Shown here: positions 8,043 through 16,595 of the stretch, in pieces | How the letters are laid out: every line of letters starts with the position of its first letter | Numbering within the stretch: position 1 is the stretch's first letter | Notes under the pieces: model-generated | Database searches by the model: none | Seen by the model: the letters and a program-made list of their open reading frames with translations, nothing else | What the model was told of the DNA's origin: nothing | Program-made: the position numbers and the translations under genes | Source: JBKEDS01 sp047975545 | GTDB taxonomy: Bacteria; Bacteroidota; Bacteroidia; Flavobacteriales; Flavobacteriaceae | Direction: 5' to 3' | NCBI GenBank assembly: GCA_047975545.1 | Contig: JBKEDS010000024.1 | Coordinates: 1 to 60,231 of the forward strand | Length of the DNA: 60,231 bases

Positions 8043-9674
8043 TTACAGGTTTATTTGTTTTAGGTTTTCAATACGGTTGCGTACCAGGAAATCGTCAATA
8101 GTTTCAAAATGCTCAATAACACGTTGGTCCTTAAATTCGAAAACTTTTTGCGATAGGCCTTGAAGAAAATCGCGGTCGTGCGATACTAAAATCAATGTGC
8201 CGTCAAAATTCTTCAGCGCTTCTTTTAAAACATCTTTCGAGCGCAAATCCAAATGGTTGGTGGGCTCGTCCAGAATTAATAGGTTTACGGGTTCCAGCAA
8301 CAGTTTTACCATAGCCAAACGGGTTTTTTCGCCGCCCGAAAGTACGCTTACCTTTTTGTCTATATCGTCGCCCCTAAACATAAAGCCTCCTAAAATGGTT
8401 TTTATTTGGGTACGTATATCGCCCTCGGCAACCTCGTCCACGGTTTGGAAAACGGTTAAACCTTCGTCCAGCAAGGAGGCTTGGTTTTGGGCAAAATAGC
8501 CCACCTTAACATTATGGCCCAAATGGCAATTGCCTTCAACGTTTATTTCGCCCATAATGGCTTTAATCATGGTAGATTTGCCTTCGCCGTTACGGCCAAC
8601 GAACGACACTTTTTCGCCTCTGGAAATGGACATGTTGGCGTTTTTAAACACCGTTTTTTCATCATAGGATTTGGATAAATCCTTTACCGTTACCGGATAA
8701 TCGCCCGAGCGCGGGGCAGGGGGAAAGCGTAATTTTAAGGCCGAATTGTCAACTTCGTCTACCTCGATAATTTCCAATTTTTCCAACATGCGCTCGCGCG
8801 AGCTTACTTGGTTGGTTTTGGAGTAGGTGCCTTTAAAACGCTCGATAAACGCCAAGTTGTCGGCAATAAATTTTTGCTGCTCTTGGTAGGCTTTTTGTTG
8901 GTGGGCACGACGCTCTTCCCGCAGTTGCAGGTAATGCGAGTAGTTGGCCTTGTAGTCGTAAATGCGCCCCATGGTAACTTCTATGGTGCGGTTGGTAATA
9001 TTATCGATAAAGGCTTTGTCGTGCGAAATTACCATAACGGCCTTGGCTTTGTTTATTAAAAAATCCTCTAACCAAATAACCGATTCTATATCGATGTGGT
9101 TGGTGGGCTCGTCCAATAAAATAAGGTCGGGTTTTTGTAGCAGTATTTTGGCCAGTTCGATGCGCATACGGTAACCGCCGCTAAATTCGCTGGTAAGCCG
9201 TGAAAAATCTTCACGCTTAAACCCGAGTCCCCTTAGGGCTTTTTCAACTTCGGCATCGTAATTTACGTCTTCTAAAGCATAATATTTTTCACCTAAATCG
9301 GATACCTTTTCAATAATTTTCATGTACTCGTCCGATTCGTAATCGGTGCGGGTTTCCAAGGCTTTGTTAAGGCGTTCCATTTCGTTGCGCATTTCAAAAA
9401 CATGACCAAAGGCCTTGGAGGCTTCCTCGAAAACCGTACAATTATCCTCGGTTAATAAATGTTGGGGCAAATAAGCTATTACAACATCTTTTGGAAAACG
9501 CACCTGCCCGCGGGTGGGGTTTTGTACCCCGGCAATAATTTTCATCATGGTGGACTTTCCGGCGCCGTTTTTGCCCATTAGGGCAATTTTGTCGTTTTCG
9601 TTTATGGTGAAGGAAACATCGCTAAACAGGGCGCTGCCGCCAAATTCAACCGTTAAATTATCAACAGAAATCAT
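8043..9674 (-). CDS. ABC-F family ATP-binding protein (ribosome-associated type)
   Basis: The 543-residue protein has two ABC ATPase domains in tandem and no membrane segments, which defines the ABC-F class that acts on the ribosome rather than in transport. The first Walker A, GKNGAGKST, is at residues 34-42 with signature SGGYRMRIELAKILL and Walker B LILLDEPTNHID. The second domain has GRNGEGKST, LSGGEKTRLAMVKLLL and LLILDEPTNHLD. The two are joined by a charged linker of the YbiT/EttA kind. Which of the housekeeping ABC-F proteins this corresponds to cannot be decided by eye, and nothing points to antibiotic resistance. The methyltransferase-like frame follows its stop codon without a gap. 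Confidence 0.95.
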   Translation of the reverse strand: MISVDNLTVEFGGSALFSDVSFTINENDKIALMGKNGAGKSTMMKIIAGVQNPTRGQVRFPKDVVIAYLPQHLLTEDNCTVFEEASKAFGHVFEMRNEMERLNKALETRTDYESDEYMKIIEKVSDLGEKYYALEDVNYDAEVEKALRGLGFKREDFSRLTSEFSGGYRMRIELAKILLQKPDLILLDEPTNHIDIESVIWLEDFLINKAKAVMVISHDKAFIDNITNRTIEVTMGRIYDYKANYSHYLQLREERRAHQQKAYQEQQKFIADNLAFIERFKGTYSKTNQVSSRERMLEKLEIIEVDEVDNSALKLRFPPAPRSGDYPVTVKDLSKSYDEKTVFKNANMSISRGEKVSFVGRNGEGKSTMIKAIMGEINVEGNCHLGHNVKVGYFAQNQASLLDEGLTVFQTVDEVAEGDIRTQIKTILGGFMFRGDDIDKKVSVLSGGEKTRLAMVKLLLEPVNLLILDEPTNHLDLRSKDVLKEALKNFDGTLILVSHDRDFLQGLSQKVFEFKDQRVIEHFETIDDFLVRNRIENLKQINL

Positions 9675-9725
9675 AAAGTTTGGTTTTAAGGGCGCAAATT
9701 TATGGAAAAGCGCCGATACTGTTTG

Positions 9726-10973
9726 CTATTGTTTCGGGGTTTTATTTTTTGCTTCAATCCATTTGCCCATGTATTTTGTAGCTTGCATGGTTTGGTATTG
9801 CAGCATTTGCCCGATAAAATTATTTAGTCTATGCTCAGGGCTTGTGGCTGTAAGGGTTTCAAGGGTTTTTACAAAGGTTTCCTCATGGTTGGATTTATTA
9901 AACCTCGTGTTTAAAATGTTAAATCCGTTTTGTTGTTTTGCGTTCCATAAATCTTCATTACAATAAAGTGCAACGGCTTTTTGGGCAAATGTTTCAGGAT
10001 TGTCCTCAACATATCCGTTTGGCGGTAAATGGCCGTACATGCCCTCGGCGCCAATGCTTGAGGTAATGCAGGGCGTGCCGTTTTGCATGGCATCGATTAG
10101 TTTGCCCTTTAATCCGGCGCCAAACCTTATGGGCGCCAGGCACAGCTTGGCGTTTTGCATAACGGGGTTAACATTTTCGGTAAAGCCCTTTATTAAAAAA
10201 CCGTCCTTTTTATGGTTTAACTGAAGGGCTTTTTGCTGGGCATAAGCACCGTAAACGTGCATTTCGGCATTGGGGAGTTGTTGTTTTATTAACGGCCAAA
10301 TGGTTGTTTTAAGCCATAATACGGCATTGTAGTTGGGTTCGTGCAAAAAATTCCCGATGAATATAAAATGTTTCCGCTGTTTGAATTTTGGCAAGGCATC
10401 AATTGTTGTTTGGGCTATGTTGTCCAGCATAAACGGGAGGTATAGCAATAAAGTTTCATCTATTTTAAATTCGGTTTTAAGCAGTTCCATTTCGGCCTCG
10501 GAAATAATTAGGCTTAAATCGCTTCGGTAAATGCTGGCTATTTCCCGTTTTGTGGTATCGTTAAACAAATAGGTTTTTGTAAAAGGTTTGCCGTTTTTGT
10601 AGGCTTGTTGCCTGCCCTTGCGCAAGCCGTGCAAGTCCTCGGTATCTAAAACCCGAATGGCGTTAGGGCAATATTGTGCCACCCGCCAGCCAAATTGTTC
10701 CTCGACCATAAAGCGGTCGAACAGGACAATATCGGGGGTTAGTTCGGTAATAAAAGTATTGAAACCGGAATCGTTAAGTTTTATGGAAATTTGTTCAACG
10801 TTAATTTGTTTTAAATCGAAGGCATTTTCGGTTTTGGCGCAAGCCGAAGCAAAATAAACGGTATAGCCCTGTGTTTTAAAAAAGGCAATTAACTGCATCA
10901 TGCGGCTGCCCGCCGCAGAACTGTTGGGCTCGGGCCACACAAAACCAATGATTAAAAGTTTTTTTAGTGCCAC
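9726..10973 (-). CDS. GT-B fold glycosyltransferase (family 4-like)
   Basis: A 415-residue glycosyltransferase with a Rossmann-like N-terminus (KKLLIIGFVWPEPNSSAAGS) and a C-terminal nucleotide-sugar domain containing FIGNFLHEPNYNAV, HVYGAY and APIRFGAGLKGKLIDAM, the last being the donor-binding E/K-G-x-K segment of this fold. The sugar and acceptor cannot be inferred; a single gene outside a polysaccharide cluster argues for a modest role in envelope glycan or protein glycosylation. Translation starts at GTG (10973). It lies 22 bases behind the haem-binding gene on the same strand and probably shares its transcript. Confidence 0.9.
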   Translation of the reverse strand: MALKKLLIIGFVWPEPNSSAAGSRMMQLIAFFKTQGYTVYFASACAKTENAFDLKQINVEQISIKLNDSGFNTFITELTPDIVLFDRFMVEEQFGWRVAQYCPNAIRVLDTEDLHGLRKGRQQAYKNGKPFTKTYLFNDTTKREIASIYRSDLSLIISEAEMELLKTEFKIDETLLLYLPFMLDNIAQTTIDALPKFKQRKHFIFIGNFLHEPNYNAVLWLKTTIWPLIKQQLPNAEMHVYGAYAQQKALQLNHKKDGFLIKGFTENVNPVMQNAKLCLAPIRFGAGLKGKLIDAMQNGTPCITSSIGAEGMYGHLPPNGYVEDNPETFAQKAVALYCNEDLWNAKQQNGFNILNTRFNKSNHEETFVKTLETLTATSPEHRLNNFIGQMLQYQTMQATKYMGKWIEAKNKTPKQ

Positions 10974-10995
10974 TTGATTCTCTATGTGGTTTGGC

Positions 10996-11469
10996 TTACT
11001 CCGCCTGCGGTTCCAAAGCGTATTTTATGCGTACTTGTTTGGCCCAATCGACCACGGCCTTAATTTGGGCATCGGTAAGCACGGCATCGCTATGCGCCCA
11101 AGTGTACGAAGCTAAGGGCATATGCTTTTTTTCTACCATTTCAATAAGCTCCTCGAATTTATGGTCCTTGCGCTTGGTCGAGTTGCCAACCCAGTTGGAA
11201 ATATTAAAGTGTTTTTTGCCGTCGTTTACGTGTCCTGCCAACCAATAATTAACCGGGGTAATGTTGTTGTACCACGGGTATTGGGTAACATTGCTGTGGC
11301 AGTCGTTGCAGCTTACCTCCAAAATTTGCTTTACCTCGTTGGAGGGCATGGTTTCGGCATAAAAAGCATCCATCGATGTTGGGTCGCCTTCGTTTTTTTC
11401 CGGCCCAAAAAACTGGGCAATAATTAATGCCGCCAAAACAATCAAACTTATTTTTTTTCCTTTCCCCAT
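10996..11469 (-). CDS. Membrane-anchored haem-binding (cytochrome c-like) protein
   Basis: This 157-residue protein has an N-terminal hydrophobic anchor (residues about 7-22) and a single CNDCH haem-attachment motif with cysteines 54 and 57 and His 58, matching the Haem_bd family common in Bacteroidota. A distal Met (HMPLASY) is a possible axial ligand. The haem domain should face the periplasm; the electron partner is unknown. It is divergent from the HEAT-like gene at 11535 and probably the first gene of an operon with the downstream glycosyltransferase. Confidence 0.9.
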   Translation of the reverse strand: MGKGKKISLIVLAALIIAQFFGPEKNEGDPTSMDAFYAETMPSNEVKQILEVSCNDCHSNVTQYPWYNNITPVNYWLAGHVNDGKKHFNISNWVGNSTKRKDHKFEELIEMVEKKHMPLASYTWAHSDAVLTDAQIKAVVDWAKQVRIKYALEPQAE

Positions 11470-11534
11470 AATATGAATTTATTATCTTTAATCGGCAAAA
11501 GCACCGCTCACTATGGCGAATATAAGGATTCTGT

Positions 11535-12092
11535 ATGGATATAAATACGTTTTATAAAAAATTAAGTTACGTTAATGCCTCAAGGGCCAATAGGCTTTAT
11601 AACGCCAATTTGGTAAAAAGCAATATGCAATTGTTTCCCATACTGTTGGATATTCTTTTTAAGGTAAGCGATAAAGTATCTTGCCGTGCAGCTTGGGTTT
11701 TGGAGTTTGTGTGCGCCGATAATATAGCTGTTTTGCAACCACATTTGGATTACTTTATAGCGAATGCAAAAACCGTTCATTTCGATTCGGCAGTACGGCC
11801 CGTAGCCAAGGTATGTGCGCTGTTGGTTCAGGATTATGGCGAAGGAAGACGCATTGATTTACAACAAAACCACAAAGCACAACTTGTTGAAACCAGTTTC
11901 GACTGGTTAATGGCAAACCAAAAAGTGGCCATTAAGGTGCATGCCATGGAGGTTTTGTTCTTACTGGGAAACGAACCGGAGTTTAAATGGGTACATCCTG
12001 AACTCATCCAAATTTTAGAGCGCGATTTCAATACCCAAAGTGCTGCCTACAAATCGCGGGCCAAACGTGTTTTTAAACGGTTGGGAAAGTAG
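11535..12092 (+). CDS. HEAT-like helical-repeat protein upstream of purB
   Basis: A 185-residue all-helical protein with no catalytic motif that I can recognise. Segments such as KVSDKVSCRAAWVLEF and NQKVAIKVHAMEVLFLLG repeat the pattern of HEAT/armadillo-type helices. It lies 87 bases upstream of purB on the same strand, an arrangement I recall in other flavobacteria, where the protein is sometimes mislabelled adenylosuccinate lyase by neighbourhood. A binding or scaffold role is possible; no function is claimed. Confidence 0.8.
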   Translation: MDINTFYKKLSYVNASRANRLYNANLVKSNMQLFPILLDILFKVSDKVSCRAAWVLEFVCADNIAVLQPHLDYFIANAKTVHFDSAVRPVAKVCALLVQDYGEGRRIDLQQNHKAQLVETSFDWLMANQKVAIKVHAMEVLFLLGNEPEFKWVHPELIQILERDFNTQSAAYKSRAKRVFKRLGK

Positions 12093-12146
12093 TGGTCAAT
12101 TCGTTTTTGCACCATAACTCAAAACTTATAACTCCCAACTTTTTGC

Positions 12147-12154
12147 TATATTTG
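12147..12154 (+). promoter_or_regulatory. Minus-7-type element TATATTTG upstream of purB
   Basis: TATATTTG matches the TAnnTTTG consensus and sits 26 bases upstream of the purB ATG. I see no TTG at the expected upstream distance, so only half of the promoter is supported. Confidence 0.45.
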
Positions 12155-12179
12155 CTTCTTCTTAAAAAAAAACAAAACC

Positions 12180-13523
12180 ATGCCATTAACACCACTTAAC
12201 GCCATTTCGCCCATAGACGGAAGGTACAGAAACAAGGTAAACGAATTAGCGCCCTACTTTTCGGAGGAAGCCTTAATAAAATACCGTGTTCGTATAGAAA
12301 TAGAATATTTTATTGCGCTTTGCGAAATTCCGCTGCCACAGCTTAAAGGTGTTAGTGCCGATTTGTTTGAAAGTTTGCGTAACATATACCAAAATTTTAC
12401 AAGTGAAGATGCTTTGGCAATCAAAGCTATTGAAAAAACCACGAACCACGATGTTAAGGCGGTCGAGTATTTTATCAAGGAAAAATTTGATGCTTTGGGC
12501 TTGTCGCCGTTTAAGGAATTTATCCACTTTGGGCTAACCTCGCAGGATATAAACAATACGGCCATTCCGTTAAGTATAAAAGAAGCCGTTAACGAGGTTT
12601 ATGTACCCGAATACATTTTGGTTTTAAACAAGTTGAAGGCTTTGGCTTCCGGTTGGGCGCATATACCCATGTTGGCCAGAACGCACGGGCAGCCCGCATC
12701 GCCAACACGATTGGGCAAGGAAATCGAGGTTTTTGTCGTGCGCTTGCAGGAGCAGTTTAATTTGCTTAACGATATACCAAGTGCCGCCAAATTTGGCGGG
12801 GCAACCGGGAACTTCAATGCCCACCATGTGGCTTACCCCAATATCGATTGGAAAGTCTTTGGCCATACCTTTGTACAGGAAACATTGGGCTTGCAGCATT
12901 CGTTCCCCACGACCCAAATCGAGCATTACGACCACATGGCCGCCCTGTTCGATGGCCTAAAGCGCATTAATACCATTTTAATCGATTTAAACCGCGATAT
13001 ATGGACCTACATTTCCATGGATTATTTTAAGCAAAAAATTAAAGCGGGCGAAGTGGGCAGTTCGGCCATGCCGCATAAGGTAAACCCCATAGATTTTGAA
13101 AACAGCGAGGGCAATTTGGGTATTGCCAATGCCATTTTCGAGCATTTATCGGCCAAATTACCTGTGTCCAGATTGCAGCGCGACTTAACCGATAGTACCG
13201 TGTTGCGCAACGTGGGCGTACCTGTCGGGCATACTTTAATCGGGTTTAAATCGACTTTAAAAGGCCTTGAAAAATTATTATTGAACGAAGCCAAATTTGC
13301 CGAAGATCTGGAAAACAACTGGGCGGTTGCTGCCGAGGCCATTCAAACTATTTTGCGCCGCGAAGGCTACCCAAATCCCTATGAAGCCTTAAAAGGGCTA
13401 ACCCGGACCAACGAAAAAATAAACCAAACGTCAATTTCCAATTTTATAGATACCTTGGAGGTTTCAAATGAAATTAAAAATGAACTAAAACGTATTACAC
13501 CAAGTAATTATACGGGTATTTAG
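12180..13523 (+). CDS. purB: Adenylosuccinate lyase
   Basis: This enzyme removes fumarate in two purine steps, from SAICAR to AICAR and from adenylosuccinate to AMP. The 447-residue protein begins with LNAISPIDGRYRNKV, the characteristic PurB N-terminus, and contains the superfamily signature GSSAMPHKVNPIDFEN with the catalytic serine loop. The TARTHGQPASPT-type motif (here LARTHGQPASPTRLG) supplies the general-acid histidine. Together with guaA at 19282 it represents purine nucleotide synthesis in this window, though the two are not in an operon. A hairpin terminator follows. Confidence 0.98.
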   Translation: MPLTPLNAISPIDGRYRNKVNELAPYFSEEALIKYRVRIEIEYFIALCEIPLPQLKGVSADLFESLRNIYQNFTSEDALAIKAIEKTTNHDVKAVEYFIKEKFDALGLSPFKEFIHFGLTSQDINNTAIPLSIKEAVNEVYVPEYILVLNKLKALASGWAHIPMLARTHGQPASPTRLGKEIEVFVVRLQEQFNLLNDIPSAAKFGGATGNFNAHHVAYPNIDWKVFGHTFVQETLGLQHSFPTTQIEHYDHMAALFDGLKRINTILIDLNRDIWTYISMDYFKQKIKAGEVGSSAMPHKVNPIDFENSEGNLGIANAIFEHLSAKLPVSRLQRDLTDSTVLRNVGVPVGHTLIGFKSTLKGLEKLLLNEAKFAEDLENNWAVAAEAIQTILRREGYPNPYEALKGLTRTNEKINQTSISNFIDTLEVSNEIKNELKRITPSNYTGI

Positions 13524-13544
13524 TGTCCTAAGTGCTTGTGGTAC

Positions 13545-13586
13545 AAATTCCCGAAAGCGTTTGGCGCTTTCGGGAATTTTTGTTTT
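13545..13586 (+). terminator. Hairpin terminator of purB
   Basis: A perfect 15-base stem, aaattcccgaaagcg at 13545-13559 with its complement at 13565-13579, is followed by T residues interrupted once by G. The five-base loop is tttgg. Confidence 0.85.
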
Positions 13587-13635
13587 AAGTAGCCGTAGCT
13601 TTTTGGTCCGGCCTTAGCTGTTGCCAATGGTCATT

Positions 13636-13736
13636 GGTCGGGTTGCGTTAGGGATTGCAGTGGAAATCCTTTTACGAGGATACGAGTAAAAGATTGCAAC
13701 GGAAAGCCCGACCCCGAACAAATTTCGGGGTAACGC
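13636..13736. repeat. Structured flavobacterial intergenic repeat, possible non-coding RNA
   Basis: The sequence folds into nested stems: ggtcggg (13636-13642) with cccgacc (13707-13713), gcgtta (13645-13650) with taacgc (13731-13736), cttttac (13669-13675) with gtaaaag (13686-13692), and ccccgaa (13712-13718) with ttcgggg (13724-13730). Two gattgca..ggaaa words occur as direct repeats near 13653 and 13692. Some of these stems are mutually exclusive. I recall similar gattgca-ggaaatcc sequences in many flavobacterial intergenic regions, but the family identity is from memory only. Confidence 0.5.
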
Positions 13737-13752
13737 CCAAATTAATATCGTG

Positions 13753-14634
13753 TTAATGTGCTTGTTTGGGCGTAAAAATCTTTTTTACAAGGGTAACAAG
13801 CAGTAGCGTTGTGCCGCCAATTAGCAGCCCCACAATAAACTCTTGCAGCACGGAAGGCAGCATGTTTAAAAAATGGTGCAAAAATTCAATATTATGCACA
13901 AAAATACCGCCCGCTACCAGTACAAGGGCTATGGTGCCAATAACCGATAGGCTTTTAATAATCCAGGGCAGGGCCTTAACCAAAAGATTGCCCAAGGTGG
14001 CCAAAAATCCTTTTTTGTTGTTGCTTTTTTTAATGAGGCTGTAGCCCATATCGTCCATGCGCACAATTAGCGCCACAATGCCGTAAACGCCTATGGTTGC
14101 TATAATGGCAACGATTGAAACGACAAGTACTTGAAATAAAATGGGCTTGCCCAAAACGGTGCCAAGGGCAATAATTACAATTTCGATGGATAGGATAAAG
14201 TCGGTGAAAATAGCCGATTTTATTTTCTTTTTCTCTGCCGTGGCGGCATCATCCTCCGAAATTGTTTCTTCGGTGGCCTCGGCATGGTTGTCGTGGGCGT
14301 GCGGCACGAAAAACTCGTATATTTTCTCGGCGCCTTCGTAAGCCAGATATACGCCGCCGAGTACCAAAATAACGGTTATGGCCGCAGGAAAGTAGGCACT
14401 AAGCAAAAAGGCTATGGGCAAAATAATAAGTTTGTTTAAAAACGAGCCTTTGGTTATGGACCATAAAACGGGCAGCTCCCTTGACGACACAAATCCGGTG
14501 GCTTTTTCGGCGTTAACGGCCAAATCGTCGCCCAAAATCCCGGCGGTTTTTTTGGTGGTAATCTTGCTCATTACCACTACGTCGTCCATAAGTGCCGAAA
14601 TATCGTCTAAAAGCGCAAAAAATCCTGATGCCAT
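13753..14634 (-). CDS. DUF808 family (YedI-like) inner-membrane protein
   Basis: Starting at the ATG at 14634 gives 293 residues that begin MASGFFALLDDISALMDDVV, the conserved N-terminus of DUF808. Several hydrophobic segments (about residues 70-90, 145-200, and two near the C-terminus) indicate a multi-pass inner-membrane protein. The function is unknown. The upstream extension of the frame lacks this conserved start and would run over the end of pssA, so it was not used. A linker rich in Glu, Asp and His lies in the middle. Confidence 0.9.
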   Translation of the reverse strand: MASGFFALLDDISALMDDVVVMSKITTKKTAGILGDDLAVNAEKATGFVSSRELPVLWSITKGSFLNKLIILPIAFLLSAYFPAAITVILVLGGVYLAYEGAEKIYEFFVPHAHDNHAEATEETISEDDAATAEKKKIKSAIFTDFILSIEIVIIALGTVLGKPILFQVLVVSIVAIIATIGVYGIVALIVRMDDMGYSLIKKSNNKKGFLATLGNLLVKALPWIIKSLSVIGTIALVLVAGGIFVHNIEFLHHFLNMLPSVLQEFIVGLLIGGTTLLLVTLVKKIFTPKQAH

Positions 14635-14653
14635 AAAATATTTTGTTTTTGTG

Positions 14654-15397
14654 TTATTTTGAAGTGATGTTGCCCAATATCGATAGTACAATGTAAAGGA
14701 TAATGATTAACGGTATTGCAATAAACTTAAATAGTATTAATAACAATACGCAAAGTATTAAAAAGGTGTACCGAAGCGCATTGGCCTTAAAACTCCAATC
14801 CTTTATTTTTAGGGCAAAAAGTTTAATATTGGAGTTTAACAAATAACAGCTTATTAGGGTAAGCCCGATTAAAAACCATTTGTTAATTATAATATTGTTG
14901 ATTAAGTTGCTGTTCTGAAATTCCAAAATCAATGGCAACGATAGTATTAATAGGGCATTGGCCGGGGTAGGTAAGCCCTTGAAATAGGTTTGTTGGTCCT
15001 CGTCCAAATTAAACTTTGCCAATCGGTACGCCGAGGCAAGCGCAATACAAAGCCCCAAAAGCGGTAAAACGGGCATGTTAAGGTTGAGCCAATTGGGCGT
15101 ATCGCCCCAATTTGTGCTGGTTTCGGGTAGGTTTATGGTTAGCGCTAATAGCTTATACATAACAATACCGGGAACCAGGCCGCTGGTAACCATATCGGCC
15201 AAAGAGTCTAATTGGATGCCCAGTTCGCTTGAAACACCAAGTTTGCGTGCGGCAAAGCCATCGAAAAAATCGAAAAAAATACCCAAGAACACAAATAGGG
15301 CAGCGGCTACAAAATTGTTGTTAACCGCCAAAATAACGGCAATGCTTCCGCAGAATAAATTTAAAAGCGTTAAAAAATTAGGGATATAGTGTTTCAT
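14654..15397 (-). CDS. pssA: CDP-diacylglycerol--serine O-phosphatidyltransferase
   Basis: The enzyme makes phosphatidylserine, the precursor of phosphatidylethanolamine, at the inner membrane. The CDP-alcohol phosphotransferase signature DG-x2-AR-x8-G-x3-D-x3-D is complete at residues 46-68 (D46, G47, R51, G60, D64, D68). The chosen ATG at 15397 gives MKHYIPNFLTLLNLFCGSIA, the normal family start; a longer reading to 15436 lacks family support. Several transmembrane helices follow. It lies 19 bases upstream of the DUF808 gene on the same strand and is divergent from the PorV-like gene. Confidence 0.95.
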   Translation of the reverse strand: MKHYIPNFLTLLNLFCGSIAVILAVNNNFVAAALFVFLGIFFDFFDGFAARKLGVSSELGIQLDSLADMVTSGLVPGIVMYKLLALTINLPETSTNWGDTPNWLNLNMPVLPLLGLCIALASAYRLAKFNLDEDQQTYFKGLPTPANALLILSLPLILEFQNSNLINNIIINKWFLIGLTLISCYLLNSNIKLFALKIKDWSFKANALRYTFLILCVLLLILFKFIAIPLIIILYIVLSILGNITSK

Positions 15398-15472
15398 CGG
15401 TTGTGTTTTGTGCGGTAAAAATAACAAACAAAACAATATATGCTACAATTTCAAGTTTATACGTAATAAATT

Positions 15473-16570
15473 ATGTGCATCTTTGTAAAAAATTGCAATT
15501 TGAAGTTTTACATTTCCGCCGTATTGTGTTTTGTGTATGCCGCAAGCTTTAGCCAAGCCGTTAGGAAATATTCCAACGAGTTTATGAACATTGGCGTAGA
15601 TGCGGCCGCTTTGGGTATGGCCAGTGCCGTAACGGCGCATACCGCCGATGTAAATTCGGGGTACTGGAACCCCGCAGGGCTATTGCATATCGAGGACAAC
15701 CAATTGGCGCTAATGCACTCCAGTTATTTTGCCAATATTGCCAATTATGATTATGCCGCTTTTGCCATGCCCTTGGACAAAAATAGTGCCGTTGGCATAT
15801 CCTTAATCCGTTTTGCGGTAGACGATATTTTAAACACCACCCAACTTATAGACGAGCAGGGCAATATTAATTACGACCGCATTAGCCTATTTTCCACCGC
15901 CGACTACGGCCTTACCTTTTCCTATGCCCGTGCCTTGCCCGTTCAGGGTTTAAACTACGGTATAAATGCCAAGGTTATTAGGCGTATTATTGGCGATTTT
16001 GCCTCGTCGTGGGGCTTCGGGTTCGATGCTGCCGTGCAGTTTGAAACCAAAAACAATTGGAAATTCGGTATTATGGCACGCGATATTACAACTACCTTTA
16101 ACGCTTGGGCTATTAACGAGAAAGAATTTAAAAAAGTACAGGACGCCGTTGAAGGCCAAAACCAGGAACTGCCCGAAACCACCGAAATAACCATACCCAA
16201 ACTGCAAATCGGGGCTTCAAAATTATTTCGGTTCCATTACGATTATACTCTTCTGGCTTCGGCAAACCTAAACGTTCGCTTTGAGGAAAACAACGATATT
16301 ATTTCCACTTCGGTTATGAGCATTAATCCTGCTTTGGGCTTCGAGTTTGGCTATATCGATATGGTGTACCTGCGTGCCGGGGTTGGCAATTTTCAAAACG
16401 AAAGGCAAATCGATAATTCAACACGTTTAGGTTTTCAGCCCAGCTTGGGCGTGGGCTTTAAGTATAACGGTATTCAGGTAGATTACGCCTTTACCGATAT
16501 TGGCGACCAAAGCGTGGCGCTGTACTCCAACGTGTTTTCCTTAAAATTGGATTTTAGTATTTTTAGGTAA
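15473..16570 (+). CDS. PorV/PorQ-family outer-membrane protein (type IX secretion associated)
   Basis: The 365-residue protein carries a signal sequence ending near AASFSQ and then the diagnostic EFMNIGVDAAALGMASA and YWNPAGL blocks of the PorV/PorQ family. The rest is a beta-barrel pattern ending in an amphipathic strand with terminal Phe-Arg. PorV shuttles type IX secretion substrates at the outer membrane; this paralogue type is usually labelled PorV2 and its precise job is less certain. The ATG at 15473 is used, although the first ten residues are atypically polar. The DUF4105 gene follows after 25 bases and could be co-transcribed. Confidence 0.85.
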   Translation: MCIFVKNCNLKFYISAVLCFVYAASFSQAVRKYSNEFMNIGVDAAALGMASAVTAHTADVNSGYWNPAGLLHIEDNQLALMHSSYFANIANYDYAAFAMPLDKNSAVGISLIRFAVDDILNTTQLIDEQGNINYDRISLFSTADYGLTFSYARALPVQGLNYGINAKVIRRIIGDFASSWGFGFDAAVQFETKNNWKFGIMARDITTTFNAWAINEKEFKKVQDAVEGQNQELPETTEITIPKLQIGASKLFRFHYDYTLLASANLNVRFEENNDIISTSVMSINPALGFEFGYIDMVYLRAGVGNFQNERQIDNSTRLGFQPSLGVGFKYNGIQVDYAFTDIGDQSVALYSNVFSLKLDFSIFR

Positions 16571-16595
16571 ATTTGTAGCTGTTTAAAATTAGCAG

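Noticed and set aside
9911..10093. 60-codon minus-strand frame inside the glycosyltransferase
   Set aside because: It lies within the well-supported glycosyltransferase gene in another frame and has no independent signals.
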